A stretch of DNA of 64,000 nucleotides from Isoetes taiwanensis. Taxonomy: Eukaryota; Streptophyta; Lycopodiopsida; Isoetales; Isoetaceae. Made by a program: the position numbers and the translations under genes. Positions 48,590 to 57,472 of the stretch are shown here, one piece after another; the stretch's first letter is position 1, and every line of letters begins with the position of its first letter. Below the pieces are notes generated by a model. The model ran no database searches, was not told the DNA's origin, and worked only from the letters and a program-made list of their open reading frames with translations. The stretch spans positions 3,099,069-3,163,068 of the forward strand of contig JAJEKV010000011.1 of NCBI GenBank assembly GCA_021234155.1, in the 5' to 3' direction.

Positions 48590-49960
48590 ACCTCACCACT
48601 GAATGTAGTCGCGGGCTTCCCTCGCCGTCGTTGTCGGACCAGTGTCCCAATCTCCCAACTCCGCTAAGCTGGCTGCACTCATGGCGTAGAGGCGGTTCTT
48701 TGTCCTATGGCTCTGGCTGGAAGCACTTTTGAAGCATTTTGCTTTTCTATGCACTCTGCCCTCTTTTCCTTGGGCATCGCTGCAAAAGGATCGTCTTTGC
48801 TTTGGAGTAGTTTGACCCCTCTGCTTGTCCTTGAAGGACACCTGCTTCTTCTCCTGCTTTGCTTCCCTGGTTTCCACCATGTGGGGGCTCTATTTGGGCT
48901 GGGGTGGCTGCCACAGGGCTATAGCTTCTGTCGCCTTGCCTTTATCACGGAAATCTGCTTGGCTTACGCCCGCTATTACGGGGTCCGACCCTGCAAGCTT
49001 ATAGCCTTGGACTCTGCCCGATCTTTGTCCTAGGGTTTATTGCTCTCTCACAAGCTTGCGGATCTCCTCATTGACCCCTCGATATAGCTTTCCTTTGCAT
49101 GCTTCTCTCCCAACCCGGCACCTCTGACCTTAGCCTCATGAATTCCTCTGTATATTTCTGGACTGATTTGTTTCCCTGTTGGAGCCTATAGAACTGCTGC
49201 ATCATGCTGGACTTATGTTCCCTTGGGACGTAATGGCGCTTGAAGGCTTTTGCAAACTTCTTGAACTTACAAGCATCCCTGCTTAAGCCATGTGCCTTTG
49301 CATAACCCTTCCACCAAATCCGTGCGGCTCCTTTCAAGTTGGCTGTTGCAACTCTGCCTTTGTCTTTATCTTTCATGCCATAAGCGTTGCCGTACTCACT
49401 CATTTCGTCCAGCCATGCCTCTGCTTCTAATCGACTGTTCTCCCACGAGAAGCCCATTTCGATTCGGGCCTTCCATACATTGCCCAGTGCGGAATCTACC
49501 TTCTTCTGGTAGTCAGAGGCCCTGGTGTCTCTTTGTCGTCCATCTGGGGTGTTCCTCTGCCTTCCCTCTTCAGTGTTCCTTTGCCTTCCATCTGTTCGGT
49601 CCCGAGCCTGCTCTTCCTCTTCCTCCGGTCGGTACGAGTGCGAACTTGAGTTGGAAGATTCGGTTGGAGGATCTCCTTCTCTTGCTCCTCTTCTTGTCCC
49701 TTCCTCGCTCTCAGGAGCTGATGCTTGCGGCGGTGGCGTTGCCCACCGAACCCACTCCACGCTGCGGACAGCAAGGCCTTTATCTGCTCAGGTCCGTCCT
49801 CATCGGGATATCTCCTCCTCACGGGGTCATGGGTTCCATATCTGCAAATAGGTTCCCTAGGGGGTGGTGCGGGTGGGGTCTGCTCTTCTATAAGGTCTCG
49901 CGGTTGTCGTTCCCTGCAGCTTTTAGTCCTCTAGCTGCATCCACAAGTGATTCATGGCTA
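48590..49960 (-). CDS. gag polyprotein (frameshifted)
   Basis: The structural protein. A likely start is the ATG at about 49,952 ('MNHLWMQLED'). Frame breaks at 49.85-49.95 kb precede a long open frame from 49,760 to 49,068. That frame has a Glu/Arg-rich N-terminal region, a three-fold 'DGRQRNT'-type repeat and the retrotransposon gag core: 'VWKARIEMGFSWEN', 'AARIWWKGYAKAHGL', 'CKFKKFAKAFKRHYVP', 'MMQQFYRLQQGNKSVQKYTE'. Downstream 'KAKCFKSASSQSHRTKNRL' (about 48,690-48,745) looks like a damaged zinc knuckle. Confidence 0.85.
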
Positions 49961-50084
49961 TATGGTTAGTTCCTTTGTTCTCTTGCATTGTTTATGCTTG
50001 TTGGTATAATTGTGGGCAAAAATACATCAACAAAACATTTAAAGTGCAATAGAATTTATATTCATATATCATATAATATTTTAG

Positions 50085-51633
50085 TACAAAAGTCTCGGGA
50101 TCAAGAGTCTAACTAGTCTTGAAATCGCCGGGTAAGGCGGGTTGTCTTCAAGAAACTTCTTAACTTGGGCGTCCCTACCGAAAGTGACCCAAGTTCGATG
50201 ATGCTTGCCGGCGAGCCTCCTGTATGGCTCTCACGGGGTCTTCTACCCTGCGATCGGATGTAAGGGGGCGATCATCCGCCAATCTCGCTGGCGTCGGTGG
50301 GGTATGGCGAAGTCGAAGAGGTCAAGTGCCATTGCCCTCTTGACTAAAGGCGACATAGTCGGCGTTTGTTGCTATTCGAGCATGCTGCCGAAGCACGAGA
50401 GTGCAATCGGCATGAACACTCCTTCTTCACCTCACGGGACTGAACTTGCGGTGTATTACCGCTATTCTCCCATCCATCGGCCGGCGGCAAGTAGTACTGG
50501 CGACACAGCCGTTGTGTGTCGCCGAAGCTTCTCCGCTTGTTTGGCCTCCAGCTTCATTGCCGCCCGGCGTACTCGTCGACCTCAATTTGGTCGGCTCCCG
50601 TAGTCTTCAATTGTGCGGTTGAGCCTCCCGAGGTCGATTCCTTCTCCTTTTGGCAGGGGTGATGTCGAAGGACTCGGCATTAGGATGCTCATGGTCTTCC
50701 ACACGGATCCCCATCTGTTCTTGAGGGCGAGGGAACTCCTCCTCTGTTGGCAGCTCCGCTCGTCCATCATTTGCCCATCTTCTTTGTAGGGCTGGATATT
50801 CTGAGGTCGTCTCCCACAGTGTAGGTGTCGGCCTCCCTCACTTGAAGAGGAAAGTCCGAGGCTCCCAGGACGATGAAGTCGTCCATGTCGGTCTACCCAT
50901 GATTGGTGGGCGGTTCGTCCAACCCGAGCTCCCTCTCCCTGCATTGGAAGGTTGGATGTCGGCCCGAGGAGTAGATACTCCTCTCTCGTTGATGATGATA
51001 GGGGTTAGGCTTGTGATGCCTAGCCCGAGTGGGGAGCAACTCGATGCCCGGCTGCTCGCCGAAATTGATCAGCTCACCGCCGCTGCTTGGCGCCCGTTCT
51101 TAGTGGAAGTCGAGCTCAGGTGTATCTCGTTGTCCAGACTCCTCTTCATCCTCTCTTGCTTCCTGTTCCTGTTGATACTGCAACAGCATCTGCTCTTCCT
51201 CTTGCACTGCTATGGGGTCCACCTCCATCGGAGGGATAGAGGTTGCCCCCATTGGGTTCTCGGCGCGGTGGGATAAGAAGATGGCTAGGGCTGCGGTGTA
51301 AGAGAAGTACTTGGTCCTATTGGCTGTCAGGACCATGTAGTCAGGCAGCCTCTGCGCCTTGTTAGTCAAGTACTTGGCGATGTTGGGGACATCGCCCAAG
51401 GCTGCTTGAAGGGATGGGCGGGGAACGAAGTATCCTATGCAAGGGGGGACTTGGACAAGGGAAGGTCCTACCCTAGCTTGAAATTCTGCTAGGACTTGTC
51501 TATATGCTGGGGTTGCATTTAGCGTAGCTTGAATGTCAATTTCTTTGCCAAAGACTTGGAAGATGTCATTGACATCTGCCTCAGCAGCATGGGCACTGGC
51601 GCTGTACCATCGGCTGAAGTCAGCAGTGGCCAT
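50085..51633 (-). CDS. ORF2: unrecognised extra gene upstream of gag
   Basis: The first segment is 177 codons from ATG 51,633 to 51,100. It is moderately hydrophobic and ordered-looking ('DVNDIFQVFGKEIDIQATLN', 'NIAKYLTNKAQRLPDYMVLT', 'FSYTAALAIFLSHRAENPMG') and then acidic/Gln-rich. Coding-like sequence continues in shifted frames: 'TDMDDFIVLGASDFPLQVRE' (about 50,830-50,890), 'ELPTEEEFPRPQEQMGIRVE' (about 50,695-50,755), and a basic end 'HHRTWVTFGRDAQVKKFLED' (about 50,140-50,200) to a stop near 50,085. So the gene is probably about 500 codons with several frameshifts. I do not recognise the family; it shows no histone fold, protease or nucleic-acid motif I know. A TATA-like box lies 112 bp upstream of the ATG. 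Confidence 0.6.
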
Positions 51634-51744
51634 TGATCTAGCAAAGAAGGGGGTATCAAACGGATGCGAGCGCCGAGGGGGCTGAAAGATCGCCTAAGCG
51701 ATTGGAAACAAATTTGCAGGGTGCCAATTGAGAAATGGGGGACT

Positions 51745-51753
51745 TATTTATAG
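51745..51753 (-). promoter_or_regulatory. TATA-like box upstream of ORF2
   Basis: The minus strand reads CTATAAATA 112 bp upstream of the ORF2 ATG, a spacing typical of a plant core promoter plus short leader. The matching arrangement exists upstream of ORF1. Confidence 0.55.
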
Positions 51754-51930
51754 AAAAGGGGGAAACCCTAATTTTCGGATGACCTAGAATTTACTAAGAT
51801 TAGGCAATTCTGACCTATTAAGGGATGCAATTGCAAGTTTGAAGACTATTTCTAGGGTTTGAGCATGCTAAGGACAACTACTGAACCTATTGTACAATTT
51901 GGAGATCATTTGGTGAAGAAATGGTACGAG

Positions 51931-52004
51931 GTCTCTGCGTTAGCGTCCGGCCGATTTTGAGAATGTCGAGAAATCGGCGTCTGCGCTGGCGGCGGTGATG
52001 AGAC
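51931..52004. repeat. Palindromic module P1 (ORF1-ORF2 spacer)
   Basis: Starts 'gtctctgcgttagcgtccgg' and ends 'ggcggtgatgagac' around 'gattttgagaatgtcgagaaatc'. A diverged member of the four-copy palindrome family described in the findings. Confidence 0.6.
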
Positions 52005-52136
52005 ATGGGTCCTAATTGGGCTAGGCTTACTCAATTTAAGTGATCTAAGGCTGTAATTCCACTAAACTCATCGAGTTAGGCAGAATTGACCCCTTACTTA
52101 GTCGATTTGGAGCTGTTTTGGGCATTTTTGGGCATG

Positions 52137-52203
52137 GTCTCACACGTTGCGCCCAGCCCGATTTCGAGATTCTAGAAATCTGTCCTGGCGCGACGTGTGA
52201 GAC
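52137..52203. repeat. Palindromic module P2 (ORF1-ORF2 spacer)
   Basis: The best preserved copy: arms 'gtctcacacgttgcgcc' and 'ggcgcgacgtgtgagac' around 'gatttcgagattctagaaat'. The arms are near-perfect inverted repeats and the centre contains the palindrome 'ttctagaa'. Confidence 0.8.
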
Positions 52204-52345
52204 ATCGTCTCAATTTTGCTCAAAGCTCCAATTCAATTAAAACAAAAGCTAGGGATCGATATCTTAACCTATTTAAACAGGGTTTGACACTTTATTTACA
52301 CAAAAATTTCTTTATATTAACAAAATTTTCGGTTATTTACAAAAT

Positions 52346-53590
52346 TCAAAGGCGTTCTCCTTGATGTGCGGCAAGATACATATCCTGCCTCATGAGGGTA
52401 ACCCTCTTCGCGTGCACCGTGCAGGCCGTTGAGTCTTCAAAATGCTTTACTATATTCGCTTCGGCCGCCTCCTGTAAACACAACAGCATCTCGTCGGTCA
52501 CGCGCATGTCTGTGTTATATTCTTGCATAACTTCGCGGACCAAGCGTTGGAGCGGCCACGAGAATCAGAGTCCGTAACTCTTTGGAAATGGCGGATCTCC
52601 TTGAGGGCTCTGTCTTCTAGCTTCTTCTTCTTGCTCAGCTTCTTCCACGGTGCTCGGGGAGGCTTGGGCTGGGTGGCGGTGGCTTGATCTGCCTTGGGGT
52701 ACTCCGCAGCCATTTTGTTCTTACCCGTCTTTGCTTTGGAAATAGGCATTGTATGCCTCCCACTTCTCCATATAGGAGTTGTGCTCTCTAATCCTCTTCG
52801 ATAGACCTTTAGGGGTCTATCACATAGACCCTCCTCCGGGGTCGGCGGGGCTTTAACCCTATCCCGTCGGAAAAGGTGGGGGCTTAAGCTAGCTGTCAAT
52901 GCGGTCTCCTCTGTTCTTGGGTTATGCGCTCGGGACCTCTTCCTCTCGACCCAGGGGCTTTGAAGAGCTTGCCCCGTCTGCGCCCGGCACGTAGTCTCCA
53001 TCCGAGTCGTCGGTAGTGGGCGGGGTCTCCTCTCCCGACGGCTCGTTGATGACGAGATCCACCGCCCGCTTCCCAACCTTCACCACCTTCCTCTTGCCTG
53101 CCTTTATGGCTTTGGCCTTCCTCTTCTTGGACCCGCTGGCTGTGGTCGGGTCGTCTTCTCGACTCTTTGTTCTCCGCTCCCGGCGGCGCTCTTTGGCTTC
53201 ATACTTGTGGACGAAGCGTGCAAGGTCCGCTTCCTCCTCCGGGGTGAGCTTCGGCGGCTGCTGCTCTCCTCTCCCCTGTTCTTCCTGTGTGTGGGTCTCA
53301 TTCTGGTGTTGCTCCTCGGCTATTGGCTGCCCTGTCTGCTCCCTTTGCTCCCTGGTCCTCTCCTCCTCCGCTGCGATGTCCTCTAAGATTTGATGCATGA
53401 TGTCCGGCCGGTCGTCCTCTATGAGCTCCGTATGGTCGCTCCGATCCGATCCTGCATCGCCGCTCGAAGAAGATTCGCCTTCATGGAGAAGGTGTTCTCG
53501 AAGGACTCTCTGAAAGAGGCCGGAGCCGCTGGCGCTGGAGGATCCGCTTCGGCTAGGCTTCCTTGCAGTTTGTTTGGTGCGGGCCATCAT
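52346..53590 (-). CDS. ORF1: histone H3-like protein with H3-identical N-terminus
   Basis: It starts ATGATG at 53,590; after removal of Met the peptide would begin ARTKQTARK, identical to residues 1-9 of canonical histone H3, then PSRSG in place of STGGK. A long charged linker follows (Glu/Gln-rich, then 'KRKAKAIKAGKRKVVKVGKR', nuclear-signal-like). The H3 fold is at the C-terminus: alpha-N 'DRALKEIRHFQ' (52,581-52,614), 'WPLQRLVREV', 'EYNTDMRVTDEMLLCLQEAA', 'EANIVKHFEDSTACTVHAKR', 'VTLMRQDMYLAAHQGERL', stop 52,346. Residues aligning to H3 C110, H113, K115, R116 and D123 are kept; K79 is Asn, P121-K122 are Arg-Gln, and the terminal Arg cluster is altered and one residue shorter. Loop 1 has H3 and not CENH3 length. 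Three segments (53,590-52,922; 53,076-52,498; 52,543-52,346) use shifted frames, but the first and last are in the same net frame. Total about 414 codons against 136 for H3. Confidence 0.85.
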
Positions 53591-53690
53591 TTGGTGGTTC
53601 GTCGATCGGAACTAAAGCGCCCGGAAGATCGCCAACCGATCCTGGCGAAGTTCTAGGGAAGAACAGGAAAAATGGGGGGGGTCTAGGTCT

Positions 53691-53699
53691 ATTTATAGG
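53691..53699 (-). promoter_or_regulatory. TATA-like box upstream of ORF1
   Basis: The minus strand reads CCCCTATAAATAGACC, a near-ideal plant TATA box, about 101 bp upstream of the ORF1 ATG and well downstream of the LTR. It suggests ORF1 can be transcribed independently of the LTR promoter. Confidence 0.6.
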
Positions 53700-53774
53700 G
53701 GTCAAGTTTTAGGTCAACTGTTAAACTACCTTTTTGGGTTGTCTAAAGCACCTAAAACACCCTAATTAAGCAAG

Positions 53775-53838
53775 GTCTCACCGCGTTGCGCATGGCCCAT
53801 TCGAAAATGTCGAAATTTGTCACAATGACGTGTGAGAC
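53775..53838. repeat. Palindromic module P3 (leader)
   Basis: 'gtctcaccgcgttgcgc' to 'gacgtgtgagac' around 'cgaaaatgtcgaaatttg'. Same family as P2. Confidence 0.75.
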
Positions 53839-53959
53839 ATGGTGGGGTCCACTATTAAATTAACATGTAACATGCTAAATCTACTGATTCTTAGCTTAAA
53901 ATTAGAATTATCAAGTTATTTTACTGTATTTTACAACTTTTTGGTGTCAAAATTTGAAT

Positions 53960-54023
53960 GTCTCACGTTAGTTATTGACCCGATTTGAGATTCTAGAAAT
54001 ACGTCTGGCGCGACGTGTGAGAC
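53960..54023. repeat. Palindromic module P4 (leader)
   Basis: 'gtctcacgttagttattgac', then 'gatttgagattctagaaat', then 'ggcgcgacgtgtgagac'. The right arm and centre are nearly identical to P2; the left arm is degenerate. Confidence 0.75.
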
Positions 54024-54199
54024 CACCCTACTTTTTGGATGTTGGCTCATCAATTTTTAATCTTTTTACATTTTTATTCATTTTAACTGTTACTAGCTTA
54101 GCATACTACAAAAATGAGAAAAACAAATTTCTCATTTTTCGAGGTTTGAGGATCCTATCAAGTTAGTGCTCTTTGGGAACATGGCGGTGCTTTGCTCTT

Positions 54200-54231
54200 G
54201 GTCTCCAAGAACATAGCTCACAGATACCCTT
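54200..54231 (-). promoter_or_regulatory. Primer-binding-site region (weak)
   Basis: Directly downstream of the 5' LTR on the minus strand is 'aagggtatctgtgagctatg'. It resembles a binding site for initiator tRNA-Met (TGGTATCAGAGC) with extra bases. The position is right; the match is imperfect, possibly because of base-calling errors. Confidence 0.4.
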
Positions 54232-55897
54232 TGTGGCGTCCCCTACTCGTATCACGGTGCACCCACCGTATACAAACAAGTTCATCCCCATACCAGCTCC
54301 ATCTTGATTTTAATACAGGGCCCTCCACAATCCTTTGCACCAGTAGCGAGTCGGTGGGAAGAGTGAAGGGGTCATTACCCCGTCTCCCTCAGGGCCTACC
54401 TAGCTGCGGAAGCGTAAACATACATGTCAGTATACAACATAATCACATATCCACCTCGAAGGGTGGAGCATCAACATCTGCATAGACAATGATCAGCATC
54501 ATACATAAGGATCCTACCCAAGGCTCGGACTTCGAGGGGATGGTGACGGCTTGGGTCTCGAGTTCATTGAGGCGAAATTCATGGCAATGGATTTGGCTGG
54601 CATAAGAACATGGCTTAGGGTTGTCCACTCCATCCGCCCCTCCTGTGCACACTTTGCGAGTAGGTTGAAAAGTGTTGGGACCCGACCGTAGCCCGTTGGG
54701 ATGCATAGCCAAAAGGGCTACTCCGGGCTCATCTTCGATTTCGATGGGGCAGGTAGGGATCACTCCCCTCCGAGGAGATCTACATCTTTGACTCAAGGTG
54801 ACTAGAGGGCCCTTTGCCCGTATTCGGACTGAACCCTTTGGAAAGTGAACACCACTTCACGGGTGTCGAGCCCATGCCTTGCCCAAGACGCTAGGTGGCA
54901 AACCATTGGACCTAGTCACAATGGTTCCCTGTGAGGCCTTACACACCGGAGGAACCGTTCAAGAGTCGGGACATGAACCTCCTTCTCGGCCGGCCCGGCC
55001 CCTTCACCCACATCCGGGGTGCGGCTCTTGTGCAGGCAGATCGAATCTATTGTGTGCTAGAGAGGCTACTCTAGGAGCATCAACTACAAAGCTTTAGGTC
55101 TCTACCCCCTTCCCAATACAAGGAGTTCATAGAGATACATAACCCATATACTTCACGAGAGAACTAAAGAACTAGATCTAATCTACAACATAGAGTTAGG
55201 TTCTTTAGTTAGAATCGCTATCTAGAGATCTAGAGGGCTGCTATGGGCAATCTAATATGCTAAACCTCTTGATTCAATGACTAAAATAGGGTTTAGACTA
55301 TCTAATTGGCCAAATACGATCCCCTGAGGGGCTCCTCCCGACTGAAGCTCGACCATCCTGGCCTTTGAGGCGCCCGAATCAAGGAAAACTAAGGATGCAA
55401 TTCTCCCAGTGCAGACGGGAGGCGGTTTTGGCCGCTGAGGCAGCCAAAACAGTTCTAAAGCCCTAAAATCGAAAATTGGGCAAGTTAGGGTTTCCCACCC
55501 TATATAGACAAGGGGGTTGGTTAGGGTTTCCAATTATCCTCTTTTGGCATGTGGGATAATTGGAAATGGCCCACTTGCCTTTAAGGGCTAGGTGGCCAAA
55601 TGTGCACACATGGAAATGTGTGCCCACATTAATGTGTACATTGGAAAATGTGCACATTAATTGCACCTATGGGTGTGGCCCACTTGGCATGAAGTGTCCA
55701 CTTGGAAATGTGTGCCCCCATTAATGTGTACATTGGAAAATGTGCACATTAATAGTTGCACATATTTCTGGCGAGTTGCCCCCTAGGGCTACCCACCTGG
55801 CTACACGCTAGCGTACACGTCAGCCGGAGTGGCGTGTGTGCGTGACGAGGCAGTACGGTATACGTCCTGGGGGCGTATACTGTGCTGGAACGTCACA
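54232..55897 (-). repeat. 5' LTR (right copy)
   Basis: 1,666 bp, 'tgtggcgtcccctactcg' to 'gctggaacgtcaca' on the plus strand. It is colinear with the left LTR; most differences are small indels. One end has TGTGGCG where the other has TGTGACG. A TATA-like 'ctatatagac' is at 55,500. Confidence 0.92.
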
Positions 55898-56169
55898 CTT
55901 GGAGCTCCACATCCCACTTTGCTGCATTTTGACTCCCTCAGGAATTGGCATTCTGCTGAGATATCACGTGAAATATGCGAGTATGAATCCCGTTGCTATT
56001 TCTATCACTATGTACCCAATTCTGTAGTTATATAATTCTGAAATTAGATAGTTCCACATGTCTCCAGGTTGATGAAAGAGGTCCATCAAATTTGGGACAC
56101 CCCTGCCCCAGAATGGGTTGACATCCAACCGGTGGAAATGCGTTGTCCCAAGCACAAGTTGTTTTATAG
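55898..56169 (+). pseudogene. Ulp1-like copy B: end of exon 3 and exon 4
   Basis: Right of the target duplicate, exon 3 continues with LGAPHPTLLHFDSLRNWHSA, including the FDSL block that carries the protease aspartate, then 'EISREICE' and a donor 'gtatga' near 55,979. Exon 4 (acceptor 'gtctccag', 56,068-56,169) encodes 'PEWVDIQPVEMRCPKHKLFY'. The catalytic-Cys block (Q...DCG) expected next is not found before the sequence changes to a stress-protein fragment, so the protease is truncated here too. Confidence 0.75.
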
Positions 56170-56208
56170 GTAAACTAATACATTCGTATAGAGAGAAATG
56201 ACATATGA

Positions 56209-56532
56209 AGGAAAATTGCAATTGCTGTTGATCTTAGTGATGAGAGTGCATATGCTGTAAAATGGGCAGTATAGGATAATTTGAGGCCCGGCGACATTGT
56301 AGTCAATCCACATGCGCAACCTACAAGTGTTCTTTATTTGGAACATAGAGGAGCAGCAGAACAGGTTCCTCTTCTCAACGAGGAAAGAAAGAAGTCTAAA
56401 GATGACTTTGATGACATGATATCTCCGAAAAGTGTTAAACTTGCTAAGCCCCTGCAGAATGTTGACATTCCTTATAAGCTTCATATTGTCAAGGACCACG
56501 ACATGAAAAAGATTGAATGTGAAAGGCTGGGG
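56209..56532 (+). pseudogene. Universal stress protein (UspA-family) exon, broken
   Basis: The plus strand reads RKIAIAVDLSDESAYAVKWA, a stop (TAG, about 56,272), then DNLRPGDIVVNPHAQPTSVL, and ends in 'PYKLHIVKDHDMKKIECERL'. This is the N-terminal half of a plant UspA-domain protein of the PHOS32/34-like type, with the beta-strand, 'D.S..S..A..WA' and 'LRPGD' landmarks. The C-terminal GSRG nucleotide-binding block is absent downstream, and the in-frame stop makes it a pseudogene as read. It directly follows the truncated Ulp1-like exon, so the two were joined by rearrangement. Confidence 0.8.
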
Positions 56533-56680
56533 TCGTTTTTTCCTTTTTATGTTCTTCCGTTTTGTACTCAGATCAGTGAAAATCTTAATTTCTTATTAAT
56601 TTCTTCAAGTACTTGCAGTCTTTGTTTAACTGCACTGATTTCGTACACTTAGATGACCAGAGGTAATAGATGCTAGATAC

Positions 56681-56956
56681 ATGGTTGCAGCACTGATCCA
56701 AAGCAACATTGGTCCTAGAGAACATTGTTTCATATTAGGCCCATCAAATCCTGCATTAAAAGGACCATCCTTTAGTTTATGTAATGTCCAAAGCAACTGC
56801 AAAAGGACTACTGGATCTCAGCTGCAAGCAGAACTAAGAGAAGCAGATCTGATGTCATTTTCGGATGTCATGGCAAATGCAATCAGGAAGCTAAACACAA
56901 GCGAAAGTACGTCTACCAAACTAAACAGATGGTTCAATGTATACATGTTAATTTGA
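56681..56956 (+). other. 91-codon open frame, unrecognised
   Basis: Contains 'QLQAELREADLMSFSDVMAN', which looks protein-like, and an upstream weak intron-like context. No family is recognised. It could be an exon captured with the stress-protein fragment, or noise. Confidence 0.25.
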
Positions 56957-57472
56957 GCTGAAATATGCAAACCATGTGGCATTTGGACCATGATGACGCT
57001 CAGAGTTTCGTCCAAATGGAGGCAGGTTCATGCTTTGCGTCTATTCTGAAATAAGGAATTGATTCCTTACCTCCTTACCAATATGATGTCTAGAGTTCCA
57101 TCCAAGTAGAGGCATCCAAGTGGAGGCATGATCATGCTCTCGGTGTCTATTCTTAAACAGAAAATTTTCAGAGATTCCCTATAAACATGTTTTCGAAGTT
57201 GATTGGTGAATGCATTGCAAGAATAAAACTTTGAAACATTTGAGCTCTTTGTAGTGTACATACTGTTATGTTCACATGCAGCTAGAGAGTATTTGCTTGA
57301 TGCTACATATCTTTTGTTTAGGGAACATTCATGGTGGAATTTACATTTAGATTTCATCTTTGGCAATATGTGTTGGCTGGGCCAACATTTATAACTGTGA
57401 TCATGTAGGTAGTAGGGCAATTAATATTGAAGCATTTTTTTACTTCAACAAGGTGTGCATTTTATTCTCAAA
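56957..57472. other. Unassigned AT-rich stretch
   Basis: Contains a repeated phrase 'cagagtttcgtccaaatgga' / 'tagagttccatccaagtaga' (about 57,000 and 57,092), each followed by 'ggcatg/ggcagg...catgct'. No gene is seen. Confidence 0.4.

Larger units (their letters stand above)
42615..55902 (-). mobile_element. Complete 13.3-kb Ty3/gypsy LTR retrotransposon with histone H3-like ORF
   Basis: The element spans 42,620-55,897, with TGTGACG...CGTCACA ends and LTRs of about 1.66 kb. The 5-bp target-site duplication 'cttgg' lies at 42,615-42,619 and 55,898-55,902. The uninterrupted target 'ggactcttggagctccac' survives in copy A at 36,829-36,846. Coding is on the minus strand: 5' LTR, H3-like ORF1, unknown ORF2, gag, protease, RT, RNase H, integrase, 3' LTR. 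The PR-RT-RH-INT order is that of Ty3/gypsy; the RT motifs look chromovirus-like, but I could not confirm a chromodomain. Frames are broken at several points, many possibly by consensus errors. Confidence 0.92.

Noticed and set aside
49292-49969. Plus-strand 225-codon open frame over gag
   Set aside because: It is antisense to the retrotransposon gag core, which carries clear conserved motifs on the minus strand.
52346-52614. Centromeric H3 (CENH3) identity
   Set aside because: Loop 1 has canonical H3 length and the N-terminus is exactly H3-like. CENH3 tails normally do not keep the full ARTKQTARK sequence.
53016-53393. Plus-strand 125-codon open frame
   Set aside because: It is the antisense shadow of the charged linker of the H3-like ORF.
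52346-53590. Host histone H3 gene that happens to lie inside the element
   Set aside because: It is in sense orientation within precise LTR boundaries, has a linker of nearly 300 residues that no host H3 has, and an equivalent relic occurs at the same position in another element.
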